A stretch of DNA of 26,351 nucleotides from Bacteroidales bacterium (GTDB taxonomy: Bacteria > Bacteroidota > Bacteroidia > Bacteroidales > UBA3824). This document shows, piece by piece, positions 1-7,002 of the stretch; within the stretch, counting starts at the first letter, position 1, and each line of letters opens with the position of its first letter. The translations under genes and the position numbers were made by a program. The stretch spans positions 1 to 26,351 of the forward strand of contig JAEDDH010000034.1 in the NCBI GenBank assembly GCA_016293845.1, read 5' to 3'. Under the pieces are notes generated by a model, which saw nothing but the letters and a program-made list of their open reading frames with translations, searched no databases and had not been told where the DNA came from.

Positions 1-10
1 TTTCAACATT

Positions 11-170
11 TTTGCGAAATGCTAACAAACGTTATGTTAGTATCTCAGCATTTTTGCGAAATGAAAAAATCCACGTGTTTTTTGATTTCAACATTTTTGC
101 GAGATGCCAACAAACGTTATGTTAGCATTCCTTTTTTTGGGGAGATAGTAACAAACGTTATGTTAGGATT
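11..170. repeat. Three tandem copies of a small palindromic repeat
   Basis: Three imperfect stem-loops share the loop AACGTTA, at 19-43, 104-128 and 145-169. The stems are of the type ATGCCAACA / TGTTAGCAT. The first two copies are preceded by the same flank (CAACATTTTTGCGA). A fourth copy lies at 1316-1346, so the family brackets the first Rpn nuclease gene. The length and form resemble REP/BIME-type dispersed palindromes, but I do not recognise the family by name. The open reading frame through this stretch is judged non-coding, because the downstream gene has its own promoter and start at 265. Confidence 0.8.
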
Positions 171-197
171 TCACTGTGATTCCCGTGGTAAAAAATA

Positions 198-229
198 TTT
201 GCAAGTTTCAACCCTAATAATTATTTTTG
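198..229 (+). promoter_or_regulatory. Bacteroidetes-type promoter of the first Rpn gene
   Basis: TTTG at 198-201 is followed after 20 nt by TATTTTTG at 222-229. This matches the established Bacteroidetes -33/-7 consensus (TTTG and TAnnTTTG, spaced 19-21). Transcription would begin about 235, some 30 nt before the ATG at 265, which supports that start over the upstream in-frame ATG at 19. Confidence 0.7.
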
Positions 230-264
230 CGAGTGAAAACAAAACAATAATAAAAACTACCGCA

Positions 265-1197
265 ATGTCAAAATACATCAACCCGGCAACGGATTTTGGA
301 TTCAAGCGTATATTCAAAGATGAGGAGATAACACGTGGTTTTCTCAACGCACTTTTGAAACGATACGACCCGAAGACGCATATCAAAAAAGTTGCCATCA
401 CCGATGGTGAACTTGACGAGACAAGCAAGGCCATTCGCCGAGTGATTTATGATGTACATTGCACCACCGACGCCGGCGAGGAGTTTGTGATAGAGATGCA
501 AAACGAGCCTCAGGAATTTTTTCCCGAAAGGATAGTCTACTACCTTGCTCGCTCAGCTTCACGTCAGCAAGCCAAAGGCGTAATCAGGCACATCGGAGAA
601 GATTGTGAAAAACAAGAATTGCCGTGGAACTACCACTTGAAAAGAATATACGGTGTGTTCTTTATGAACTTCAAAGACCCCGACGAAAAACACCAGCAGG
701 GCTTATCACATTTTGCTTTGTTAGAAACTGAGAAATATTATCAAGATACCGACGTATTTCAATATTGGAAAATACAGATGCCGATATACCGCAAGATGAA
801 AGAATCAGACTGCACCACCGACATCGACAAATGGATATATAACCTTTCAAATATGGAAACTATGGAAACTACATTATCATTTACCAACGACATACCGCTG
901 TTTAAGCAGTTAGGCAAAATAGCCTCCTATTCCGAACTCACCACCGACCAACAGATACAGTACGACGACAGTTTCAACAACTATCTTGCCTACATGGGTC
1001 AGCAAGAGTACAAGTTGAAAGAAGGGATAAAAATTGGATGGAAAGAAGGCGAAGCAAAAGGCAGGGCAGAAGGTAGAGCCGAAGGTGCGCGCGCCCAAGC
1101 CATCGAATCAGCCCGCTTAATGAAGCAACACGGCGATGATATTAACTACATTGTTGCTGTTACCCATCTTCCAATATCCGAAATTGAAGCATTATAA
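265..1197 (+). CDS. Rpn family recombination-promoting nuclease/putative transposase (copy 1)
   Basis: This 310-aa protein belongs to the PD-(D/E)XK nuclease family often annotated as 'Rpn family transposase' (PDDEXK_2). The N-terminal helix reads DFGFKRIF (residues 10-17). The nuclease core has D63 (YDVH) and an E77-M-Q79 motif (FVIEMQ), followed by a helical YYLARSASRQ segment. The C-terminus carries a charged KEG/AEG repeat (about residues 252-275) and a short helical tail ending SEIEAL. E. coli Rpn proteins are DNA endonucleases that raise RecA-independent recombination; the role here is inferred. The last 41 residues are nearly identical to those of the third copy at 17716, although the N-terminal halves differ. 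I see no terminal inverted repeats of an insertion sequence. Start chosen from the promoter and from the paralogues' MSKY/MGRF starts. Confidence 0.88.
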   Translation: MSKYINPATDFGFKRIFKDEEITRGFLNALLKRYDPKTHIKKVAITDGELDETSKAIRRVIYDVHCTTDAGEEFVIEMQNEPQEFFPERIVYYLARSASRQQAKGVIRHIGEDCEKQELPWNYHLKRIYGVFFMNFKDPDEKHQQGLSHFALLETEKYYQDTDVFQYWKIQMPIYRKMKESDCTTDIDKWIYNLSNMETMETTLSFTNDIPLFKQLGKIASYSELTTDQQIQYDDSFNNYLAYMGQQEYKLKEGIKIGWKEGEAKGRAEGRAEGARAQAIESARLMKQHGDDINYIVAVTHLPISEIEAL

Positions 1198-1315
1198 TTC
1201 ACAATTCATAGTTCAAAAATCACTAATTATAATGTAACAAATTCCGCTGTTGGTACTTGCTGCGCAGTGTTGGACTGTAAACGCACGCAACGCAGAAGCG
1301 AATGATATTTTTTGC

Positions 1316-1346
1316 GAGATGCCAACAAACGTTATGTTGGCATCTC
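1316..1346. repeat. Fourth copy of the AACGTTA-loop palindrome
   Basis: A perfect 12-bp stem (GAGATGCCAACA paired with TGTTGGCATCTC) surrounds the same AACGTTA loop as the units at 11-170, and is flanked by TTTTTGCGA on both sides. It lies 119 bp downstream of the Rpn stop codon. An ORF of 73 codons across it is not credible. Confidence 0.8.
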
Positions 1347-1383
1347 AGCATTTTTGCGAAATGGTAGCAAAGGGTAGTTTTTT

Positions 1384-1699
1384 TTATAAATCTTTCTTTA
1401 AGTTATTTGGATTTTGTTGGTTATTCCAAATGTCTGCAATCTTTATGATAGTGTTTTTATTGTCGATATAATATATGAGTTTTAGCCTTTTATCAAAGAT
1501 ATATGCTCTGTAATTAGGTTTCTTGTCTTTAAAAATAGGCTCTACACCCCCCCATCTCAGGAAACATTGATAGGCGAGATAATAATTTTTCTAAGTTATT
1601 GATTTTATCATTTGTAACCTTATCGCCGTAGTTTTCTTGGCAGTAAGTAAGATAAGTATCTAATTTGTCTTCGGCTTTTTTAGACCAAACAATTTTCAT
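1384..1699 (-). pseudogene. RelE/ParE-type toxin, frameshifted at a G7 tract
   Basis: The minus strand starts at ATG 1699 with MKIVWSKKAEDKLDTYLTY, a typical RelE/ParE opening (single strand then two helices). It continues to ...RLSMFPEMGG and then shifts frame at seven consecutive Gs (CCCCCCC on the plus strand, about 1546-1553). One base fewer restores a full-length reading of about 104 aa that goes on with VEPIFKDKKPNYRAYIF, KRLKLIYYI and IIKIADIW before a stop at 1384. The start overlaps the end of the upstream antitoxin-like gene by 20 bp, the usual toxin-antitoxin arrangement. The product would be an mRNA interferase or gyrase inhibitor. The tract may be a phase-variable switch, an inactivating mutation, or a sequencing error. 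Confidence 0.72.
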
Positions 1700-1958
1700 T
1701 GCTACTGTATTTTTGTTTGATTTTTGCTAAAACTTCCTCGTTTGATTTATAGTTACCTTTGGCAAACTGTTGTTCGGCTTCGGCTACTGAATGATATGCT
1801 TCTTCGATAGAATGAGGGCCAAAATCTGGAAAACTACCATCTTCGTTGGTGTAGTTGTCTAACGAAGTCAGCAATTGTTTTAAGATGTTAAAGTCATAGA
1901 GACTCAATATTTTGCGTATGATTGCGGTTTGTAATTCCGCTGTTCCGTCTGGTTCCAT
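1680..1958 (-). CDS. Antitoxin-like small protein upstream of a RelE/ParE toxin
   Basis: This 92-aa protein (MEPDGTAELQTAIIRKILSL...) is mostly helical, acidic in the middle (EEAYHSVAEAEQQFAKG) and ends with a segment (NEEVLAKIKQKY) resembling the toxin-wrapping tail of antitoxins. I do not recognise a named DNA-binding fold. The main support is position: it is the first gene of the pair, and the toxin start lies inside its last codons (20-bp overlap). It is divergent from the xylanase gene, whose promoter lies about 70 bp away. If the toxin is really broken, this gene may persist as a solitary antitoxin. Confidence 0.6.
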   Translation of the reverse strand: MEPDGTAELQTAIIRKILSLYDFNILKQLLTSLDNYTNEDGSFPDFGPHSIEEAYHSVAEAEQQFAKGNYKSNEEVLAKIKQKYSSNENCLV

Positions 1959-2030
1959 ATCGTATATTTTTAATCCGTTGCCATAATAGTGTTTTTTATT
2001 GTTATTACCTTCAAATTATTTCTTTTTTTT

Positions 2031-2038
2031 TACCTTTG
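2031..2038 (+). promoter_or_regulatory. -7 element of the xylanase promoter
   Basis: TACCTTTG matches the Bacteroidetes -7 consensus TAnnTTTG and lies 31 nt before the ATG at 2070. I see no convincing -33 element at the right distance; the DNA upstream is T-rich. Confidence 0.55.
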
Positions 2039-2069
2039 CCCAAAATTATTTACATTTTATTTTACACCT

Positions 2070-3251
2070 ATGAATCTTAAATCAAAAGCATTACCTTTAT
2101 CGGTAATTACTGCATTGGCTTTAACTGCTGCTTGCAAACAGGGTGCGCAACCCTCTGAAAACCAACCGAAAGAAATTAAGTGCGAATATGTTGACGATGG
2201 CACTCCTTCGATGCGCAAGGCGTTTGAAGGCAAGTTCCTTATTGGCGCGGCTATCAATGTGCGTCAGGCTGTTAGCACCGACCCTAAGGTGGTAAACGCC
2301 ATCCGCAACAATTTTTCGGCTGTTGTGCCCGAAAACTGTATGAAACCCGAGGAAATCCATCCCAAAAAAGACCTCTACGACTGGCGCGAGGCGGATGCTC
2401 TTGTAGAAATGGCTCAGCGCAATGGTCAGGTGCTTACTGGTCACTGCCTTGTTTGGCATTCGCAATTGCCCTACTGGTTTTTGAAAGACGATATGGCTCA
2501 GTCTGTTACCCGTGAGGAACTTATCAACCGTATGCGCGAGCATATCACCACTGTGCTAACACGTTACAAAGGCAAAATCAAAGGTTGGGACGTGGTAAAC
2601 GAGGCTGTGATGGAAGACGGTAGCCTCCGCAAATCGCCTTTCTTTAATATCATCGGTCCTGATTTTATCGAAATTGCATTTAAAATTGCCCACGAGGTTG
2701 ACCCCGATTTGGAACTCTATTACAACGACTACGGAATGGACAATCCTGCTAAACGTGAGGGAGTTATCAAACTTGTGCGCGACCTCAAAGCCGCTGGATG
2801 CCGCATCGACGGTATTGGAATGCAGTCGCACGTTGCCTTCGACACCAATCTCGAAGAATACGAAAAAAGCATTGAAGCCTACGCTGCCGAGGGTGTAAAG
2901 GTGATGATTACCGAACTCGACCTCAGTGTTTTGCCTTGGCCTACTGGTAATTACGGCGCAGCAGTGGAAACCAATTTTGAGTATATGAAAGAGATGAACC
3001 CCTACACCGACAGTCTTCCCGCTGCCAAGGCTCAGGAGCAGACCGACTTTTTTGTAAAACTCTTTAAAATCTACCTCAAACACGCCGACGTTATCGACCG
3101 TGTAACATTTTGGGGACTTACCGATGCCGACAGTTGGAAAAACGGCTGGCCTATGCCCGGTCGCACCGACTATCCTCTCGCCATCGACCGCAACTATCAG
3201 CCAAAACCCTTTGTGGACGCTATTATCAAATTGGCAGAAGAATATAAATAG
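2070..3251 (+). CDS. GH10 endo-1,4-beta-xylanase, lipoprotein
   Basis: This 393-aa secreted lipoprotein hydrolyses internal beta-1,4 bonds in xylan. It has a short lipoprotein signal with lipobox LTAAC (Cys about residue 20), so it is probably anchored in the cell envelope. A single GH10 barrel fills the rest. Motifs seen are GHCLVWHSQLPYW, WDVVNEAV with the acid/base E178, GIGMQSH, and VMITELDLS with the nucleophile E282. The C-terminal WGLTDADSW is also typical of the family. No carbohydrate-binding module is present. I chose ATG 2070 because it lies just after the promoter and directly begins the signal peptide; the ATG at 1989 would lie upstream of the promoter. A strong terminator follows, so it is probably monocistronic. 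Confidence 0.95.
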   Translation: MNLKSKALPLSVITALALTAACKQGAQPSENQPKEIKCEYVDDGTPSMRKAFEGKFLIGAAINVRQAVSTDPKVVNAIRNNFSAVVPENCMKPEEIHPKKDLYDWREADALVEMAQRNGQVLTGHCLVWHSQLPYWFLKDDMAQSVTREELINRMREHITTVLTRYKGKIKGWDVVNEAVMEDGSLRKSPFFNIIGPDFIEIAFKIAHEVDPDLELYYNDYGMDNPAKREGVIKLVRDLKAAGCRIDGIGMQSHVAFDTNLEEYEKSIEAYAAEGVKVMITELDLSVLPWPTGNYGAAVETNFEYMKEMNPYTDSLPAAKAQEQTDFFVKLFKIYLKHADVIDRVTFWGLTDADSWKNGWPMPGRTDYPLAIDRNYQPKPFVDAIIKLAEEYK

Positions 3252-3276
3252 GGTTCGTTAATATCGAACAGCATTA

Positions 3277-3314
3277 AACGGATAAGTCGTTAAAAATGGC
3301 TTATCCGTTTTTTT
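3277..3314 (+). terminator. Rho-independent terminator after the xylanase gene
   Basis: AACGGATAAG (3277-3286) pairs perfectly with CTTATCCGTT (3300-3309), followed by a T run. The presumed start codon of the broken chemotaxis receptor (3296) lies in the loop. Confidence 0.85.
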
Positions 3315-3928
3315 CGGTAGCACGTAAAATCACATTTCAATTTGGATTGATTTTGGTTCTCACAGGATTCGCTATTGTAGTAGCAATCTTTATAATGCAC
3401 AACTATGCATAAAGATGAATGCCATCCACGGCGAAATGAATGTTATCAAAGACCAACATTTTTTCCCAAATATCGAAAAACTGCAACAGTCTGTAATTGC
3501 CCATGCCAATAAACACAACGCCAAAGAATCGGCTCAGAGACAGAAGGCAATATCCGACCTCCTGCACACTGTGGATATATCCAAAGGCTCTATTGAAGAC
3601 AAAACTCAAATTCAGCAGGCCATCAACCGCACTGCCGACCTTGTTAAAGCAATTCAACATTATACAGGTGCCGGTAATATCCATCAGAGCAGCAACGAAA
3701 TGTCTAAGGCATCCAGATATTGAAAAAACAGCTATGCTTGTTCGCGAGATAGCCGAGGCAAGCAACGAACAGACCACAGGCATTGCGCAAATCAACAATG
3801 CAGTGCGTCAGTTAAATGAAATCACGCAGCAGTATACGGCATCGGCAGAGGAACTTTCGTCATCGAGCCAAACCCTCGCCGTCGAAAGCGAAAACCTCAA
3901 AAAGACTGTAGAATATTTTAATATTTGA
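3296..3928 (+). pseudogene. Methyl-accepting chemotaxis protein remnant
   Basis: Three fragments in three frames can be strung together. The first (3296-3412) encodes 38 aa with one membrane segment (FQFGLILVLTGFAIVVAIFI) and ends at TAA. The second (about 3415-3723) is helical, with MNAIHGEMNVIKDQHFFPNI and SSNEMSKASRY. The third (about 3709-3928) is unmistakably the end of an MCP signalling domain: LVREIAEASNEQTTGIAQIN, NEITQQYTASAEELSSSS and ENLKKTVEYF. The conserved hairpin tip that contacts CheA/CheW, and the second membrane segment, are missing, so beyond the frameshifts there is an internal deletion. No other chemotaxis gene is present. Chemoreceptors are uncommon in gut Bacteroidales, so this may be a relic of a motile ancestor or of transfer. 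Confidence 0.82.
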
Positions 3929-3969
3929 TAAATGAGGCGCTAATCCTCTTGATTATTATTTATTGACAA

Positions 3970-4017
3970 AAAACAACAAAAATCGCTAAAAAAACTATTG
4001 GCGGTTTTTGTTGTTTT
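3970..4017 (+). terminator. Long-stem terminator upstream of the GH43 gene
   Basis: AAAACAACAAAAATCGC (3970-3986) pairs with GCGGTTTTTGTTGTTTT (4001-4017), a 17-bp stem with one G-T wobble. Its right arm contains the TTTG used as the -33 element of the next promoter, so terminator and promoter overlap. Confidence 0.75.
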
Positions 4018-4038
4018 CATTTTATATCCTTAAATTTG
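4007..4038 (+). promoter_or_regulatory. Bacteroidetes-type promoter of the GH43 gene
   Basis: TTTG (4007-4010), a 20-nt spacer and TAAATTTG (4031-4038) match the Bacteroidetes consensus exactly. The leader to ATG 4081 would be about 35 nt. Confidence 0.7.
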
Positions 4039-4080
4039 TCGTAATTTAAAATTGTTATACATTTTAACCAAATTACCGTT

Positions 4081-5124
4081 ATGACACAGAAAAGATATCT
4101 GTTTCCTGCCGACTATATGGCAGACCCCGCCGCACACGTTTTCAACGGCAAAATCTTTGTCTATCCCTCGCACGACTGGGAGGCTCACGCCGAAGAGGAC
4201 GACGACGGCGGTCATTTCCAAATGAAAGATTATCACGCACTTTCGATCGATGGCGACCCGATGACCGGCAATGTCAACGACCACGGTGTAATCTTCGACG
4301 TTAAGGATGTGCCTTGGGCTGAAAAACAGTTGTGGGACAGCGACGTAGTGGAGAAAAACGGCAAATATTACTACATATTCTCTGCCAAGGGATACGACGG
4401 TGTGTTCCGCCTTGGCGTGGCAGTGGCCGACAAACCCGAAGGTCCGTTCATTCCTCAGCCTCAGCCTATCCGAGGTTCGTTCTCTATCGACCCCTGCGCT
4501 TTTAAAGACGACGACGGAACTATTTACACATATTTTGGCGGTCTTTGGGGCGGACAACTCCAATGGTGGCAGCCTTTTGAACCCGGTTTTGCTCCTATTC
4601 ACGGCAAGCACGGCGACGAAAACGGTCTTGTAGATATGGGCGCCGAGCCCACACGCAACGGCGAACTTTTTGCAAATCCCGATATGCCCGCACTCCCAAG
4701 CTTTGTTGTTAAAATGAGCGACGACGTTCTTCAATTTGCCGAGGCTCCCAGCCGTGTGCTTATTGTTGACAAAGACGGCAAACCGCTCAAAGCCAGCGAT
4801 CCGCACCGTTTCTTCGAGGCATCGTGGGTGCACAAGTACAACGGCAAGTACTATTTCTCGTACTCTACCGGCGACAGCCACTATCTCTGCTATGCCATCG
4901 GCGACAATCCTTACGGACCATTTACATTCCAAGGCGAAATCCTCACCCCTGTGGTAGGTTGGACCACACACCACTCTATCGTAGAGTTCAACGGCAAATG
5001 GTATCTCTTCCATCACGACTGTGTTCCCTCCGAAGGCAAAACTTGGCTCCGCAGCCTTAAAGTTTGCGAATTGCAATACGATAAGGACGGCAAGATTCTG
5101 ACTATCGAAGGATTAGATAAATAG
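4081..5124 (+). CDS. GH43 beta-xylosidase/alpha-L-arabinofuranosidase, cytoplasmic
   Basis: This 347-aa five-bladed beta-propeller glycosidase has no signal peptide and so probably acts on imported xylo- or arabinoxylo-oligosaccharides in the cytoplasm. The catalytic triad of GH43 is complete: general base D15 (MADPAAHVFNGK), pKa modulator D137 (SIDPCAFKDDDG) and general acid E246 (FFEASWVHKYNG). Other typical blocks are KIFVYPSHDW, KNGKYYYIFSAKG and GWTTHHSIVEFNGKWYLFHHD. There is no C-terminal accessory domain. The split between xylosidase and arabinofuranosidase activity cannot be made from sequence. It has its own promoter at 4007-4038 and precedes another GH43-type gene by 75 bp. Confidence 0.9.
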   Translation: MTQKRYLFPADYMADPAAHVFNGKIFVYPSHDWEAHAEEDDDGGHFQMKDYHALSIDGDPMTGNVNDHGVIFDVKDVPWAEKQLWDSDVVEKNGKYYYIFSAKGYDGVFRLGVAVADKPEGPFIPQPQPIRGSFSIDPCAFKDDDGTIYTYFGGLWGGQLQWWQPFEPGFAPIHGKHGDENGLVDMGAEPTRNGELFANPDMPALPSFVVKMSDDVLQFAEAPSRVLIVDKDGKPLKASDPHRFFEASWVHKYNGKYYFSYSTGDSHYLCYAIGDNPYGPFTFQGEILTPVVGWTTHHSIVEFNGKWYLFHHDCVPSEGKTWLRSLKVCELQYDKDGKILTIEGLDK

Positions 5125-5199
5125 GCATTAATTTTTGTAGGCGTCCGTTGCTTTTTGCGGCGGACACCTTTTATTTGTTACGTTTAATTGCTTTGTTTG

Positions 5200-6933
5200 A
5201 TGAGAAAAATGATTATAAAAAACTTACGGTTGCTGTTGCTGCTGCCGGCTTTGCTTTCTTTTGGATGCTATTCTAATTATAATATTAGATCGGGACAAGC
5301 ATTTTTTAAGCATTTTACCTACGAGGGCTGCGATGCCTATTTTGATTCTACCGAGCTTACCAAAGGTAAAATGTGGAATCCTATTTTGCAGGGATCGCAC
5401 CCCGGTACGAGTATCTGTAGAAAAGGTAACGACTTTTATATGGCTTCGGCAACGTTTTCGATGTTTCCTGCCATACCTATTTATCATAGCAAAGATTTAG
5501 TCAATTGGGAATTGATTAATTATGCCTTACCCACCGACAAACAATATCTCAACTCATCGCTACGAAGCAACGACGGTATTTATCCCCCCACAATACGTTA
5601 CAACAAAGAGCAAGATAAGTTTTATATCACAGGCACTTTTGTTGGTGGCGGCGGACACTTTATAGTTTCGGCAACAGACCCTGCCGGCAAATGGTCTGAT
5701 CCTCAGTATTATGGCATGACTGGTATTCATGCTACTCTATTTTTCGACGACGATGGCAAAACATACCTTATTCATCAGGGCGATCCAAAATACGACCCTC
5801 CTTACGATAGCTATAAAGTAATTTATATTCAAGAATTTGACCTCGACCAATGTAATACTATTGGCGATCGTATTGCAATACTCGAAGGCGGACACGATAT
5901 TTCTAAAAAACCCGGTTGGTTAGAGTCTCCACACATGTATAAACACGAGGGTTATTACTATCTTTCGGCTTCGGAAGGTGGTAGCTTGGGTAGGTGGTTT
6001 GCATCGTGTATCTACCGTTCACAAAATATTTTTGGACCATACGAGCATTATGAAAAAAATCCAAACCTTACACAACGCTATCTAAAAAAATCTCCCAATC
6101 AAATATCGTGCGTGGGACATGCTGATTATCTTGAACTTGCCGACGGACGTTGGTATGTAATATTCCAAGGTGTGCGCGAAGATGAATTTAACGGCAATTT
6201 TATGTGTGCCGAAACATTTCTCTTGCCTGTAAAATGGACCGAAGATGGATGGCCTACAGTTCTTGAGCACGACCAAGCTATTCCGCGCGTTATTGGTATG
6301 CCCTTTGCCGGAACAAGCTACAGCAACGACCGTAGGTTTATTCCGCATGGTAATATCAAAATGGACGAACATTTTTATTCTGACACCTTGTCGCGCTATT
6401 GGTCGTTTTTGCGTACCCCTGTGGGCACGGCAATATATCCAAACGGTGCTGAAGGTATTTGCATACCATTAGAAATCAATAATTTCCGTAGTGTCCGTCA
6501 TTGTGGTTTCCTTTCACTTAGGGTACTTAACAACAGATTTTCGTTTGGCACCGAAATGGATTTTAAACCAGAAAACGAACACGAATTTGCAGGTCTTGCA
6601 ATGTTTCTCGGCGATAGAAACAATCTTATTTTTGGCGTAACCAAACGTGGCGAAAATACTATTCTGCAATTAAAAAAGGTTGTGCTCAAAGAGAACCTTG
6701 AAGATGTAATCGAAGCTGAATGTGATATTACTAATGATTTTAGCGGACGTATTTATCTCAATATTGACAATTATAAAGATCAATTTTTAACAGCAAAATT
6801 CCGTTTTAGCGACGAATCAGATTGGCAGATACTTACTGACGAAATGTCATCTGATTATATGAATATCAATAAACCTGGCAACCACGCTTTTTCTGGCGAT
6901 TTTATTGGCATTTACGCTTCACAAGAAGAATGA
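5200..6933 (+). CDS. GH43-like secreted lipoprotein with non-canonical active site
   Basis: This 577-aa protein has a lipoprotein signal (KNLRLLLLLPALLSFGC, lipobox LSFGC). Residues about 55-375 form a GH43 propeller, and about 385-577 a concanavalin-like domain of the GH43_C2 type. The blocks align well with GH43 xylosidases/arabinofuranosidases (NPILQGSHPGTSICRKG, FMFPAIPIYHSKDLVNWE-like block, LFFDDDGKTYLIHQGD, SPHMYKHEGYYYLSASEGG). However, the usual base Asp of the PDPSI motif is G69 here (HPGTS), and the usual pKa-modulating Asp of the GIDPSLFFDDDG motif is H177 (GIHATLFFDDDG). Only the acid E242 (LESPHMY) remains. It may be inactive, a binding protein, or use other residues. I chose ATG 5200 for the signal peptide. 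It is followed 69 bp later by exuT, probably in one operon. Confidence 0.85.
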   Translation: MRKMIIKNLRLLLLLPALLSFGCYSNYNIRSGQAFFKHFTYEGCDAYFDSTELTKGKMWNPILQGSHPGTSICRKGNDFYMASATFSMFPAIPIYHSKDLVNWELINYALPTDKQYLNSSLRSNDGIYPPTIRYNKEQDKFYITGTFVGGGGHFIVSATDPAGKWSDPQYYGMTGIHATLFFDDDGKTYLIHQGDPKYDPPYDSYKVIYIQEFDLDQCNTIGDRIAILEGGHDISKKPGWLESPHMYKHEGYYYLSASEGGSLGRWFASCIYRSQNIFGPYEHYEKNPNLTQRYLKKSPNQISCVGHADYLELADGRWYVIFQGVREDEFNGNFMCAETFLLPVKWTEDGWPTVLEHDQAIPRVIGMPFAGTSYSNDRRFIPHGNIKMDEHFYSDTLSRYWSFLRTPVGTAIYPNGAEGICIPLEINNFRSVRHCGFLSLRVLNNRFSFGTEMDFKPENEHEFAGLAMFLGDRNNLIFGVTKRGENTILQLKKVVLKENLEDVIEAECDITNDFSGRIYLNIDNYKDQFLTAKFRFSDESDWQILTDEMSSDYMNINKPGNHAFSGDFIGIYASQEE

Positions 6934-7002
6934 TTATAAAAACACCACTAATTTTTACTTAAATGAAAATCAATATTTTAATACTTTTAAGCGGGAGGTG
7001 CT

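Noticed and set aside
19..264. Upstream extension of the first Rpn protein by 82 codons
   Set aside because: It translates the palindromic repeats and the promoter; paralogues begin at the MSKY/MGRF position.
1250..1471. 73-codon ORF between the Rpn gene and the toxin
   Set aside because: It crosses a palindromic repeat and is antisense to the toxin reading frame.
4030..5076. 348-codon minus-strand ORF opposite the GH43 gene
   Set aside because: Antisense shadow of a gene with a complete GH43 catalytic triad and promoter.
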